Shown here piece after piece: positions 28,342 through 37,772 of a stretch of 64,000 nucleotides of DNA; the stretch's first letter is position 1; each line of letters begins with the position of its first letter. The stretch covers positions 1 to 64,000 of the forward strand of contig JAKQYE010000002.1 of NCBI GenBank assembly GCA_023356605.1. Reading direction: 5' to 3'. The notes beneath the pieces were generated by a model. That model saw nothing but the letters and a program-made list of their open reading frames with translations. It made no database searches and was not told the origin of the DNA. This DNA is from Trichodesmium sp. MAG_R02 (GTDB lineage: Bacteria; Cyanobacteriota; Cyanobacteriia; Cyanobacteriales; Microcoleaceae). A program made the translations under genes and the position numbers.

Positions 28342-30093
28342 TTAATAAAATTGCAGTACTCCACGTTCCACAACCTGCCAAGTTTCACCTCTGGAAATAG
28401 CAGACACTCTCGCTGGTTTTATCAGTTGAAACCCGGAGTATCCAGACCGATATCCCTGACATTCAAATAAATTTGCAACTGTATTTAAGCTATGCTCATT
28501 AATCTTGATGTTATTTTTAGGAACCATGTAATCAACCCCACCCTCCTGTAATATACAATAGTTTCCCCTGCTAACTTTCTGAAGAATTGCTCCTTGACCG
28601 CCACCGAGACGACGTTGGTCAATGCTTTGTTCTGTTTCCGAGACCTGTATAGCATTTTTTAACAAAGAACGGGCGTCGTGCTGATACATTGATATCAATT
28701 GCAGATCTGACGACCCAAAATATTGATGGGTAGGTATTTGTGGGTTCATTTGAGGTACTGGTGTTACTTGGCTAGTTAAATGATTGGTTGTTCTTCGAGA
28801 TTCTCCGTGAACTCCAGCTACATTGTCTGAAGTCCTTAGTTTCTGATTTTGTTGGAGCTGGTTTATTTGATTTTGTAGCTTCCTTGATTCAATATCCCAT
28901 CTTTGTTCAATTTCTTGTTGTAATCGCCTATAAATATCCCCTATTCTATCATCTACTACTTTAACAATAAACTTTTTATTATCAACATTATTACCTGGAG
29001 TCTTGACTTGCTGATTTTGTTGGAGATTGTATATTTTATCTTGTATTCTTGTCGTTTCAGCATCCCATGATTTATACATTTCTTCTAATCTATAATCTAC
29101 TTTATCAATAAGTTCTTGAGTGTCTAAAATACTGGCTTTATTAACAGCATGATTCTGTTGTTTGGTATTTGTAGAAGCTTTTTTATATCTTTTCAAAAGC
29201 GGCTTTATTCTCCTCCAATCTTGCCAAATATAAACACATAAACCACTTAAAAATACAGCTATTACCAGCACTATTATGACAACAAATGTCTCTAATTTTA
29301 GTCTATTTTGAAACTGATTTAATTGATTATAATTTTCTTGTTTTTCATAGTTTAAATTCTTAATTTCTTCCTCATTCTTCTTAGCTATAGCGGCTAATTC
29401 ATTATTTCTTGCTTCCAAATCAGCTATTTTTCTGGTTAAGTTATCAATATTTGTTGGGGGAGCAGATGGTTTGATAAATCCACCAATTTCACCAATATTC
29501 CTAATTTGAGCTTTTAACTGTTCGCTATTTGTTGTCAATGAGCTATTGATTTCTGTTGTAGTATTTGGACCTAATACTCCGTAATTCTTGTCATTAGGAC
29601 TTTTAAAAATACCCAAATATATTTGAACTTTACCAATTTCGTCTTCGCCTAATCCACCTTTTAATTTTTCAGTTATTTGTTTAATGTTATTGATATTTTG
29701 ATTTATATCATTAAAATTTTGCTCTAAATTTTCTAGATTTATTGTTGGCAAAATTTGATTTTTATACGTATTAACTTTTTCTTCCAGTTCTACTAGTCTT
29801 TGATTAACTTGAGAACTATTTACTAATTCCCTTTTTTTGGAATCATCTCTTGCTGCAACGACGTCATTAATAAAATCATCTAATAATGTTTGAAATTCAT
29901 TGTTTGTTTTTTGAACATCATCAAAGCTGCTCTTGAAATTTACCTGATCTGGATTTGAAGTACTTGATGTTGTCGAAGAACTAGACGTTGTTTCTGGCTC
30001 TGTTTGTACACAAGCCACTAAAGAACCAGACATTAATGCCAAAGACAGCAATAAACTGTATGTGCTTTTCCAACTATATATGCTTTTCCACAT
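28342..30093 (-). CDS. membrane-anchored lipoprotein with coiled coil and C-terminal cluster domain
   Basis: 583 residues. The signal peptide ends in a lipobox (LVACVQTEPE, Cys28). Residues about 45-265 form a helical or coiled-coil region with NDINQNINNIKQITEKLKGG. One membrane span lies at about 269-292 (VVIIVLVIAVFLSGLCVYIW). A second coiled coil follows, then the roughly 120-residue cluster domain (RGNYCILQEGGVDYMVPKNN to WQVVERGVLQFY). With the lipid anchor outside and the membrane span after it, the C-terminal domain should be cytoplasmic, linking the envelope to the cytoplasmic adaptors of the cluster. It starts 26 bases after the zinc-ribbon gene, so the two are co-transcribed. A frameshifted paralogue follows. 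Confidence 0.82.
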   Translation of the reverse strand: MWKSIYSWKSTYSLLLSLALMSGSLVACVQTEPETTSSSSTTSSTSNPDQVNFKSSFDDVQKTNNEFQTLLDDFINDVVAARDDSKKRELVNSSQVNQRLVELEEKVNTYKNQILPTINLENLEQNFNDINQNINNIKQITEKLKGGLGEDEIGKVQIYLGIFKSPNDKNYGVLGPNTTTEINSSLTTNSEQLKAQIRNIGEIGGFIKPSAPPTNIDNLTRKIADLEARNNELAAIAKKNEEEIKNLNYEKQENYNQLNQFQNRLKLETFVVIIVLVIAVFLSGLCVYIWQDWRRIKPLLKRYKKASTNTKQQNHAVNKASILDTQELIDKVDYRLEEMYKSWDAETTRIQDKIYNLQQNQQVKTPGNNVDNKKFIVKVVDDRIGDIYRRLQQEIEQRWDIESRKLQNQINQLQQNQKLRTSDNVAGVHGESRRTTNHLTSQVTPVPQMNPQIPTHQYFGSSDLQLISMYQHDARSLLKNAIQVSETEQSIDQRRLGGGQGAILQKVSRGNYCILQEGGVDYMVPKNNIKINEHSLNTVANLFECQGYRSGYSGFQLIKPARVSAISRGETWQVVERGVLQFY

Positions 30094-30119
30094 GATAACT
30101 AACCTCTTAGTTCAATAAA

Positions 30120-31229
30120 TTAACCAATAAATTCCAGTTTCCCTGGCTCGGACAGTTGCCACTTTTCTTCTCCAATAGAAGAAACTTTAGCAGGCTTTAA
30201 TAGTTCAAATTTACCCTTAGATCCTTCACTATTGACACCTTGACACTCAAACAACTTTTTCAGGGTATCCATGCTATATTCATTAATGTTTATTGTATCG
30301 CTAGGAACTAAATACTGCGAACTACCTTGTTTTAATATCCAATAGTTGCCCCGGCGCTTTTTTTCCAGAACTGATTTACCAATACCTAAACGACTGTTAT
30401 CAATACTCTCTGTTGCTGCTGAAACAGTTATCGCATTTTGTGATAAAATATCACGTTTTTTTTCGTCCTTGTAGTCTTTCAACAACTGTTCTTCTTCACT
30501 CAGAGGTAATTGATATTTTCCTTCCTCCTCTACTTCTCTGGTGGTATTTAGTTCTGTAGATGTTTGCAACTTTACTTGCGGGTCTATCGTTGTGGTAAAT
30601 GGCAGATATTCTGGATTATTTTTGAACCATTCTCCAAACAGACCAATCAACTCTTTGATTGGCCTCAACTCATCTTTCAACTGTTGTTGCAATTCCTCTT
30701 TGATTTTTGATATCTCATTATTAATTTGGTTATTTTTTTCTCTTTCTGCTTCTAAAAAAGCAATATTGTTGTTCTGCTTCTGAGTTAGTTCTTGCAACTG
30801 AGATTGGAATGGTGTTAATATTTCCTCTTCCAACTGTCGTTGCAATTCCTCTTTGAGTTTTGATATCTCATTATTAATTTGGTTAATTTCTTCTCTTTCT
30901 GCTTCTAAAGAAGCAGTATTGTTGTTCTGCTTCTGAATTAGTTCTTGCAACTGAGATTGGAATGGTTCTAACAATGGTCCTAACATTTGAACCAATTGCT
31001 CTTTTATATTATACTGTGGTTGGGGAGCATATGCTGATAGTTGGGGAGCATATGCTGATGGTTGGGGAGCATATGCTGATGGTTGGGGAGCATATGCTGA
31101 TGTTTCTCTAATATTGTCAAACCCTTGAGGTTTCTCGCCAGTTAAACTATCATGCAAAGGATGACCACAAGACCGACAAAAATTATCGTCCTTGTTTACT
31201 TCAGCCTGGCACTTTGGACAGTTACTCAT
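30120..31229 (-). CDS. zinc-ribbon coiled-coil protein with cluster-specific domain
   Basis: 369 residues. The N-terminal zinc ribbon is CPKCQAEVNKDDNFCRSCGH. Four SAYAPQP repeats (about 43-70, from a 21-bp DNA repeat at about 31017-31100) follow. Two near-identical coiled-coil blocks (QSQLQELIQKQNNN and QSQLQELTQKQNNN) come next. The C-terminal 120 residues are the cluster domain (RGNYWILKQGSSQYLVPSDT, LFECQGVNSEGSKGKFELLK, WQLSEPGKLEFIG). The ribosome site TAGGAA precedes the ATG. Same plan as the 22727 protein (zinc ribbon, coiled coil, domain), so probably a cytoplasmic partner. Confidence 0.82.
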   Translation of the reverse strand: MSNCPKCQAEVNKDDNFCRSCGHPLHDSLTGEKPQGFDNIRETSAYAPQPSAYAPQPSAYAPQLSAYAPQPQYNIKEQLVQMLGPLLEPFQSQLQELIQKQNNNTASLEAEREEINQINNEISKLKEELQRQLEEEILTPFQSQLQELTQKQNNNIAFLEAEREKNNQINNEISKIKEELQQQLKDELRPIKELIGLFGEWFKNNPEYLPFTTTIDPQVKLQTSTELNTTREVEEEGKYQLPLSEEEQLLKDYKDEKKRDILSQNAITVSAATESIDNSRLGIGKSVLEKKRRGNYWILKQGSSQYLVPSDTININEYSMDTLKKLFECQGVNSEGSKGKFELLKPAKVSSIGEEKWQLSEPGKLEFIG

Positions 31230-31542
31230 ATTTCCTACTAAGCTCCTTAACTTCTCTAAAATGGTATATTGCGACGAATTATTAAATCATTTTTACAGCT
31301 AGTCATTAAAGCTATCTAACACATCCTACTAGACCAACAAATCTCAAATTGTGCATTACTACGGATTGATAAATCTCTTTTATAGTATTAATTTAAACCC
31401 TCTAAAGCACCCTAAAAGTTTTGTTACAATAACCCAAATTAAGCAAATTAATATGATTGCAGATTCAGACATATCTAGTAGTATCCCTAGCAGCCGAATT
31501 TCTGGCTGCCAGTATGGAGACTTCCAGCCAGAATTAAACTAT
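31230..31542. other. intergenic within the cluster, nothing recognised
   Basis: 313 bases between the large ATPase gene and the zinc-ribbon gene. It may hold a promoter for the downstream part of the cluster. No repeat or hairpin stands out. Confidence 0.4.
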
Positions 31543-34500
31543 CTACTTACCTGCCCACTCCTTAGCTAAAACATGTAATAGAGCTTTCAGCCCAATAATA
31601 AAAGGCGGTTCCACACGAATATCATCCGTTTCTCCCTTCATATTCAACAAAACATTTGTCAACTCCCTCTGGGTATTTCGCCAAAGAGTCTGGTTATAAG
31701 TAGATTCTGGTTCTGCCCCTGGTTCGTCCCCCAGTTCATAATCCTGTAGCGGGAGAATTTCCTCAATCTCCAACTCCTTCAAAGATACATGAAAATCATC
31801 TAGAAATGTTCTTAACTGTACTAAATCAGGAATTTTTAACTCCCGAATATTTCCCTCAAACTCCAAGCGTTCGCTCCAGTCGATGGGATTACCATTAATT
31901 TCACAATCCTCTCCTGCAATCAACGGATCTTTAGTTTTCTTCCCTAATCCTGTCAACCTAGTACGACCCAAGACCAAACCACAAGCTACCTCGTCTTTTG
32001 GTCTCTGACTCAATCTTGTTTTTTCCAATATGCGATCTTCAAATCCAGACCCTTTAGTCAACATCTGACTCAGGAGATCGCTAACTTCCGAAGAAGGAAG
32101 AAACTTACCCCTTTCAGCCAACCAGTTTAATAGTCGAGAACCATTTCCGCCAATATAAACAGGAGTAATTTCGCGACTCTGGTATTTTTTCTCTTGTTCA
32201 AGAACTCCCAAGATCGTCCCCACATAGTAATACAATCCCCCCATGCCAATTGCCATTAGCTGCAGCAAACCTTGAAACTTCGGATCGTCCTCTGCAAAAT
32301 CTCTTTTATTTTTCAGCCAATTTTCACTTTCCAGACGTAGAAATACATCCAGCTTGGCACTAAACTTGTCTTTAGTTAATCGATCCCAGTCTGTCAAATT
32401 CTGCTCGAATAGCTGGGAGAAAAAATTTGGATTCAATTCTAAGAAATCCGATAACAAATGACGACCAGCCAATAAAACCGAACATTGATGAATGAGCTCG
32501 TTGTTGTACCAAACCGAAATATCGGAAGTTCCACCTCCCATATCAATACAAGTTGTTCGGATTAAATCATGTTTTTCCTGGTCTGCAAAATATTGAGCGA
32601 TCGCCAAACTCTCAGTTTTGAATAAACCTACATCATCTGACTGCGGGCAAATGTGTTTAATTCCAGTTTGAGCTTGAAGTTCCTCAGTCAAATCTTGCCA
32701 AGTCTTCGCATACCTATTTTTATCACGACGAGAAAAAGCCGTAGGATAGGAAATACACCACTGAATTTGTTGGACTCCTTCCTTGGCCGCAACCGCGCTT
32801 ACATGTAAGGCTAAATGTTTCAAAAACAATTTGTTAGGATTGTAATTTTTCCACTTCAAGTCTGTTTCTATCCATCCCCTGAGCGGTTCAAACCTGTTGC
32901 GTTCAGGAACATATATTCTGCCATCAATAATTGGGAAACCTTGGTTTTCCGTCTTATTTGGCTTCCCCCTAGTTGTCAGCACGCTAGACAAGGGTAACGG
33001 TTTGTCAATCGGGATAAAGCTTTCCGGGACAAAGTATTCAAACAATACAGGCCTGCGGGTTTCTGTCAAAACCTCCGTCACCTTCAAGTGCAAATTTTCC
33101 AACTTCAATGGCTCCGATAAATCGTTACTATTGACATAGATATTGGTGAAAGAAGTGCCGAAATCTACCCCCACTTTCCATCGTTCTCCCAGCCTAATTT
33201 TCTCTGGACTTTTCAGCATAATCAAGCCAATGGGACTTCCAGAACTATCCTGACACTCAATGAAACTAGGAAATTCTTCTAGGTGAGTTATTTGATAAGC
33301 ACCCCTACCATCTATGAAAGGATGACGCTCTTTCGCTTCCGGTAGATACACTTGAAAAGTATCCTCTCCAAATTCAGCATCGTAATAAAAAGCATAATAA
33401 GAGCGCCATCCATCCGCCAGGAAATTAGGCCATACTTCCAATACCGGAACTTCCGGCAAAGCATTTTTATCTTCTATGGGATAATCTTTGGAAATCCGAT
33501 AATTCTGAGGTTGCCGAGAGTCATTTTTCATCCCTGACAAAGGCAAGTCCAGGGTTACCCGCACTTGAGGTCCATCACTACTATTTATTTGAGCAAACTC
33601 GACCTTAGCGATTAAATCTTCCGGAGTAAAATAGTCGAGAAGTACAGGATTGATAGGTATCAGGGGCGTAATACTTTTACCCTGAAAAATTAACTTCGTC
33701 CCCGGAGGTAGAAAAGCTCCCGGTAGAGCATCTTCTTGGTCTACAAACCGAAATTTATCCATAAATAAATCCTTGGACTCCTTCCACTCAACATCTGGCC
33801 AAGTAATTTTCTTTTCACGCAAGTCTTGTATTTGTAGGGAAGCCAGAGTTTGCTCCTCGTGTATCCAAATATCTTGAGGCGGTTTTCCCCAAGCTGAAGA
33901 AATGTTCTGGTCAATAATCAATAGAGGTTTTACCTGTCCCTTACTCTTACTAGGAACTAAGCGAACCCAAGAAGACTGAGCCTCAGCTTTCACCGGACGA
34001 TTAATACCTTCCAACACCCCTCGATTAATGGCCACACCAAAAAACTGAGGATTATTGCTCAAACTCAGGCCCTGCTCCATCGGGCGAGACCCCAAACTAT
34101 TTTGGAAGTCATCTAGCAATCCGCCGATCGCATCAATTGCCTCTGCTTGGCCCTCATAGGAAGGATCGCCTAAAATTCTCCGCAGATTTTCTAACCAGCG
34201 CCAGAGGAGAGCCTTCTCGCTGACATTGAGATGTGGTTGAGGAGACTCCAACTGACCCGTCAGTTTGTTCCACCAAGGCAGGCCATTCCATTTTCCTTCT
34301 TCAGAGGGGGCCACTATAGTACTGGGAGTAGTAAGACCCACAGGTAGACCATCCCACATAAATATATAAATGTCTTCCCAGGGATTTTTGGGTTCTGAGG
34401 CATACAGGGCATTAACTGGATCAGGTAGCAGTTCGTATAGAGAACGGGCGAAAGGGTTTTGATCTTTTACTTGCCCCAACTCCAACAATTGAGCAGTTAT

Positions 34501-34818
34501 GGGAAAGCGGCGTACTTCTGCCAAAGCAACCGCCGCCAACATCCCCTGCCACTGTTGGACCATTTCATCTCGGATGGGATAATAGGGATTATGTAAAGCC
34601 ATCTCCATGGATAAGGGACGAGCCCACATAGTCGGTACAGAGCTAACACTTTTCATTTCTCCTGGAGCTTTATAATCCAGACTAGAGGCCACATCTTGAA
34701 AGGCTTTTGCTGGTTGTGCCTCCCATTTACCAGGAGTATCGCTGGATTTCACATCACTATCCCGCTTTAACTTGGGCAGGACTAAAACGTAACTTTTGTT
34801 AACTTGTGTTCCTGTCAT
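31543..34818 (-). CDS. large protein with an Hsp70/actin-fold ATPase core
   Basis: 1091 residues. The first 540 residues are unknown and mostly globular, with tryptophan- and proline-rich stretches. The ATPase follows: phosphate 1 WKVGVDFGTSFTNIYVN (about 546-562), phosphate 2 TTCIDMGGGTSDISVWYN (about 752-769) and adenosine motif PVYIGGNGSRLLNWL (about 882-896). The last 130 residues are again unknown. No signal peptide is present. Known Hsp70/actin superfamily members use this fold for ATP-driven conformational change or filament formation. The position directly downstream of a tubulin-like gene and the unusual N-terminal half set it apart from DnaK, MreB and ParM. A relic omega-RNA and a 7-base tandem repeat lie before the start. 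Confidence 0.85.
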   Translation of the reverse strand: MTGTQVNKSYVLVLPKLKRDSDVKSSDTPGKWEAQPAKAFQDVASSLDYKAPGEMKSVSSVPTMWARPLSMEMALHNPYYPIRDEMVQQWQGMLAAVALAEVRRFPITAQLLELGQVKDQNPFARSLYELLPDPVNALYASEPKNPWEDIYIFMWDGLPVGLTTPSTIVAPSEEGKWNGLPWWNKLTGQLESPQPHLNVSEKALLWRWLENLRRILGDPSYEGQAEAIDAIGGLLDDFQNSLGSRPMEQGLSLSNNPQFFGVAINRGVLEGINRPVKAEAQSSWVRLVPSKSKGQVKPLLIIDQNISSAWGKPPQDIWIHEEQTLASLQIQDLREKKITWPDVEWKESKDLFMDKFRFVDQEDALPGAFLPPGTKLIFQGKSITPLIPINPVLLDYFTPEDLIAKVEFAQINSSDGPQVRVTLDLPLSGMKNDSRQPQNYRISKDYPIEDKNALPEVPVLEVWPNFLADGWRSYYAFYYDAEFGEDTFQVYLPEAKERHPFIDGRGAYQITHLEEFPSFIECQDSSGSPIGLIMLKSPEKIRLGERWKVGVDFGTSFTNIYVNSNDLSEPLKLENLHLKVTEVLTETRRPVLFEYFVPESFIPIDKPLPLSSVLTTRGKPNKTENQGFPIIDGRIYVPERNRFEPLRGWIETDLKWKNYNPNKLFLKHLALHVSAVAAKEGVQQIQWCISYPTAFSRRDKNRYAKTWQDLTEELQAQTGIKHICPQSDDVGLFKTESLAIAQYFADQEKHDLIRTTCIDMGGGTSDISVWYNNELIHQCSVLLAGRHLLSDFLELNPNFFSQLFEQNLTDWDRLTKDKFSAKLDVFLRLESENWLKNKRDFAEDDPKFQGLLQLMAIGMGGLYYYVGTILGVLEQEKKYQSREITPVYIGGNGSRLLNWLAERGKFLPSSEVSDLLSQMLTKGSGFEDRILEKTRLSQRPKDEVACGLVLGRTRLTGLGKKTKDPLIAGEDCEINGNPIDWSERLEFEGNIRELKIPDLVQLRTFLDDFHVSLKELEIEEILPLQDYELGDEPGAEPESTYNQTLWRNTQRELTNVLLNMKGETDDIRVEPPFIIGLKALLHVLAKEWAGK

Positions 34819-34852
34819 ATCAGTTATCAGTTATCAGTTATCAATTATCAGT
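34819..34852. repeat. short tandem repeat (TTATCAG)n
   Basis: Four units of TATCAGT/TATCAAT directly upstream of the large ATPase ATG, on which no clear ribosome site can be seen. Confidence 0.6.
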
Positions 34853-34943
34853 ATCGACAGCTAAAGCCAGAGGCTTGAAATACCTATGACATTTTTTTCA
34901 TCCCCTTGAAAAGGGAGGCTTGAAACCTGATTTTCTGGCCATA

Positions 34944-35010
34944 ATTGATATCCTCCCCGTTCTAAAGTCCCGGGGGAAGTTATACTGGGCCTTAACTCAA
35001 GAGCTGGTTG
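34944..35010 (-). ncRNA. omega-RNA-like right-end remnant inside the cluster
   Basis: On the - strand: CAACCAGCTCTTGAG, then CCCCCGGGACTTTAGAACGG and GGAGGATATCAAT. The layout matches the block at 16871-17033. It lies in the 252-base gap between the tubulin-like and large ATPase genes, so an IS605-type element once sat here. Confidence 0.45.
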
Positions 35011-35070
35011 AAGTTTTGTACTTAGCACCCGCTCTGGGCTCCGTAAGTAGTTGCTAACTTAAGTTTTTCC

Positions 35071-36543
35071 TTAAATCCTAGAGGCCATATATACGGACTT
35101 AGCCAGTCCTATAGTCCCACCGGGTGGAGTAGCCTTAAGTCCATCCTTGAGTTTTTTCACCGTATCTCGGGATTTTTTGCCTTTATCGCGACTATCCCCA
35201 ACTATCAGATTTGGCAGTTCATTTCCGGCCAATTTTTTGTTAGGGGGGAAAGCATCGGCTTGAAACAAAGCGATATTATCACCTTCGCACTGATGCAGAG
35301 AGTACAGCCAGCCCAAATAATCTTCACACCAATTATTAATTATTCCAATAGCTTCCTGTTGGTCAACATCAGAAAAGTCCGGTTTAGTCCCCCCAGATTT
35401 ACTGCCAGTTTGGTAGAATTCCATCATCCAGGGAGCCAACCTTTGAAAGCGAGCATTTTTTTCCTTTTTCGCTTCTTCTAGTTCGGGAGCAATTTCTGCT
35501 AGCCATGTAAAAGCAAATCTGGTGGCATTCACTAACTCTGGTTGGACTTCTGCCTTGTCTGGGATATCGTCCCAGGAAATAGTCCCACTCTGCTGGCGAG
35601 TCATCAATATCACAGACCCTTTGGCTGTGGATGAATCTCGCCAAAAGTTACGCGCAGCCAGTGCGGCGTATAGTTCTAGGAAATGGGGATCGTTGCGCTG
35701 ACTATCTTTACCGATACTAAAGTTGACTCGGGATAAGTTTTGATTACCTAGGAGATAAACTCGGTCAAAGATTTCCTGACCTTGAGTGACGTAATAACGA
35801 AGGGCCGCTTCCGTGTTCAGTAAAAACTGCTCGGAGCGAGCGTAGACCCCATCTGGGTTATCCCCGGGTGTTGGAGCAAAACCAAAATAGGGGAGTACAA
35901 AGAGGCAACCAGTTTGAACCCTATCACGTACCTTGATTCTCTTCAACTTATTATCGATTAGGCGGGCAATAGTCGGCAGTCCAGAAGCTCCAGTTCCCCC
36001 AAATATAGATCCACAAAGAAAAATTTTCGGCTCTTTACCGCTACCCGTGTCTCCCTGAATTTCCTCAATCAAGCTTCCCCAAGGCTCTTGCTCCAACCTG
36101 TCCAAATCTACCTGACTCATCACTGCTGCACCAATGGCCGGTCTGCCCCTAAATCCTACATCTAAGTTAGCTTCCCGTTCTTCTTTAGTGTAAAGGACAT
36201 CGAATAAATTGGCCAAAGTCGGTTGGTTTTGCTTGATTGTGTTGTAGTTAAAAAATGTTCTGAGTTCTTTCTCTTGGGCAAAAGGCGACCAATGATCGAA
36301 AGATTCGATTTTGCTTTTCATCCACCCACAATGTGTTTTGTCCCCAGTAGGCATCAAATCATAAGTTCTTTTATAGGTACCGATGCTAGTCCTAGCACGA
36401 GCTAGATTTCCATTAGTTTCATCTGCATCTACAAATAAAACCTTAATGGGTTCTTCAGTAAACAAACCCATAGCAGCTAATTTAGCCACTGCTTCAACAC
36501 ATTTAGCCCCCGTTCCACCAATTCCAATTAGATAAAGTCCCAT
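35071..36543 (-). CDS. tubulin/FtsZ-superfamily-like protein
   Basis: 490 residues. It opens with MGLYLIGIGGTGAKCVEAV, a nucleotide-binding loop like that of tubulin/FtsZ, and residues about 181-191 read GSIFGGTGASGLP, close to the tubulin signature GGTG(T/S)G. This fits the 'tubulin like' family (Pfam Tubulin_2) known from bacterial gene clusters. FLCGSIFGGTG and VLPYFGFAPTPGDN are typical of that family. The C-terminal 150 residues are alpha/beta and unclear. It begins 2 bases after the membrane-protein gene, so it depends on the same transcript. Tubulin-fold proteins bind GTP and often polymerise; neither has been shown here. Confidence 0.8.
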   Translation of the reverse strand: MGLYLIGIGGTGAKCVEAVAKLAAMGLFTEEPIKVLFVDADETNGNLARARTSIGTYKRTYDLMPTGDKTHCGWMKSKIESFDHWSPFAQEKELRTFFNYNTIKQNQPTLANLFDVLYTKEEREANLDVGFRGRPAIGAAVMSQVDLDRLEQEPWGSLIEEIQGDTGSGKEPKIFLCGSIFGGTGASGLPTIARLIDNKLKRIKVRDRVQTGCLFVLPYFGFAPTPGDNPDGVYARSEQFLLNTEAALRYYVTQGQEIFDRVYLLGNQNLSRVNFSIGKDSQRNDPHFLELYAALAARNFWRDSSTAKGSVILMTRQQSGTISWDDIPDKAEVQPELVNATRFAFTWLAEIAPELEEAKKEKNARFQRLAPWMMEFYQTGSKSGGTKPDFSDVDQQEAIGIINNWCEDYLGWLYSLHQCEGDNIALFQADAFPPNKKLAGNELPNLIVGDSRDKGKKSRDTVKKLKDGLKATPPGGTIGLAKSVYMASRI

Positions 36544-36545
36544 AA

Positions 36546-37016
36546 TTATTCGCTAAAAAAACGACGCAAGTGAATTGAACCCGGGGGAACAAACTTTAAA
36601 CCCCCAGGAGTACTGGTTGCAGTTGGCAACCAAAAAAGTAATAAGATGTCCAACACAAAAAAGATAGTCAAAAACACAAGTGTATCATTGCTACCTTGAA
36701 AAAAGCCTATGGCCACACAAATACTCAATACGGGAAATAGCAAAAATATCCACCATGCTACCATCCACCGGGCCACTTCTTTAGCTTGGTGAGCTTTTGC
36801 GTTAGCGGTTATTAAATACCAAATTATAGTTGACAGTACCGATACTACGAAAACTACAATTCCCCCAGGGTTGTAATAATTATTGATCCAATTCCCTACA
36901 TCAATATCTGATATTCTTAGGATTCTGCTTCTATAAAGAAAAGGTTGTACTAGGAACATTACGATTAATCCTGTCAGGCTAAAAAAAATGATCCGAATAA
37001 TTTCCGATGCTTTCAT
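36546..37016 (-). CDS. small membrane protein, first gene of the tubulin/actin-like cluster
   Basis: 156 residues from the ATG at 37016 (MKASEIIRII), chosen because TAGGAGATTCA precedes it; a TTG start seven codons upstream is less likely. Four hydrophobic spans can be seen: IIFFSLTGLIVMFLVQPFLY, IVVFVVSVLSTIIWYLI, WWIFLLFPVLSICVAIGFF and LVFLTIFFVLDILLLFWL. No family is recognised. The tubulin-like gene follows after 2 bases, so this protein may anchor it to the membrane (inference). Confidence 0.75.
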   Translation of the reverse strand: MKASEIIRIIFFSLTGLIVMFLVQPFLYRSRILRISDIDVGNWINNYYNPGGIVVFVVSVLSTIIWYLITANAKAHQAKEVARWMVAWWIFLLFPVLSICVAIGFFQGSNDTLVFLTIFFVLDILLLFWLPTATSTPGGLKFVPPGSIHLRRFFSE

Positions 37017-37317
37017 TGAATCTCCTATCAGTTTCAACTATTTCTATTGCATTCCGCCAGATTAATCCTGGAGTTTAAATTTATCCCCATATTTTCTTGC
37101 TTGTCCTCGAACACCATATTAGTGTAACTAACTACTTAATATCCTCCCGACCCTGCTCTACGAAACAAGACTGGATTTCCTAACATCAAGCTATAGGGGC
37201 TTTCTGGTTCTGGCACACCTACCCTCAAAGATTTCTTCCCTTCGGATCTTACGGTTTCTCCACAGCACCTCCCCACTACGGCTACCCTAGAGACTGGGAG
37301 TCTTGACACAAAATATT
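37017..37317. other. upstream region of the tubulin/actin-like cluster
   Basis: The promoter of the - strand cluster should lie here. I cannot place it. A short ORF at 37136-37444 runs into a MITE and has no family features. Confidence 0.4.
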
Positions 37318-37420
37318 CAGGACTTACCCAAACCAACCAATAAACCAGGTTTATAACCCTGATTTTTGCTGTCCAAATAACCAAATTTCCTAGATAAACC
37401 CGGTTTATGCGTAAGTCCTG
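37318..37420. mobile_element. MITE with CAGGACTTACCCA/TGCGTAAGTCCTG ends
   Basis: 103 bp, sister of 7441-7543, with inner ACCAGGTTTAT and AACCCGGTTTAT segments forming a second hairpin arm. Confidence 0.8.
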
Positions 37421-37772
37421 ATATTTAAAGTAGAAGTGTGTCAATCATTAAAAGAGAAGCAAATAAATTCTCAAAGGACTAATTTACTGGCTTTTCAAAT
37501 TTTATCAACCCATCATTTTTTTTGTGGGCCAAAAAATTGGGTTTAAAGTCTCCCCCATAAGCGGGCGACAATCCATGTTATAAAAGAAGAGGTCTGAATA
37601 CTTCCCCAGTCTCATAAATGCTGTAGAAAAGAAGAGGTCTGTCGAAACTCCCTCTTTTGAGAGCAGAACTTAGGAAGCCTATGGTCCATTATCAGCTTAT
37701 TTCCATCAAGGGGCAAATAAAGACCGACAAGAATTTTTGGTAAGTCGCCCTTGGGCATTTCGAGACTTTAAG

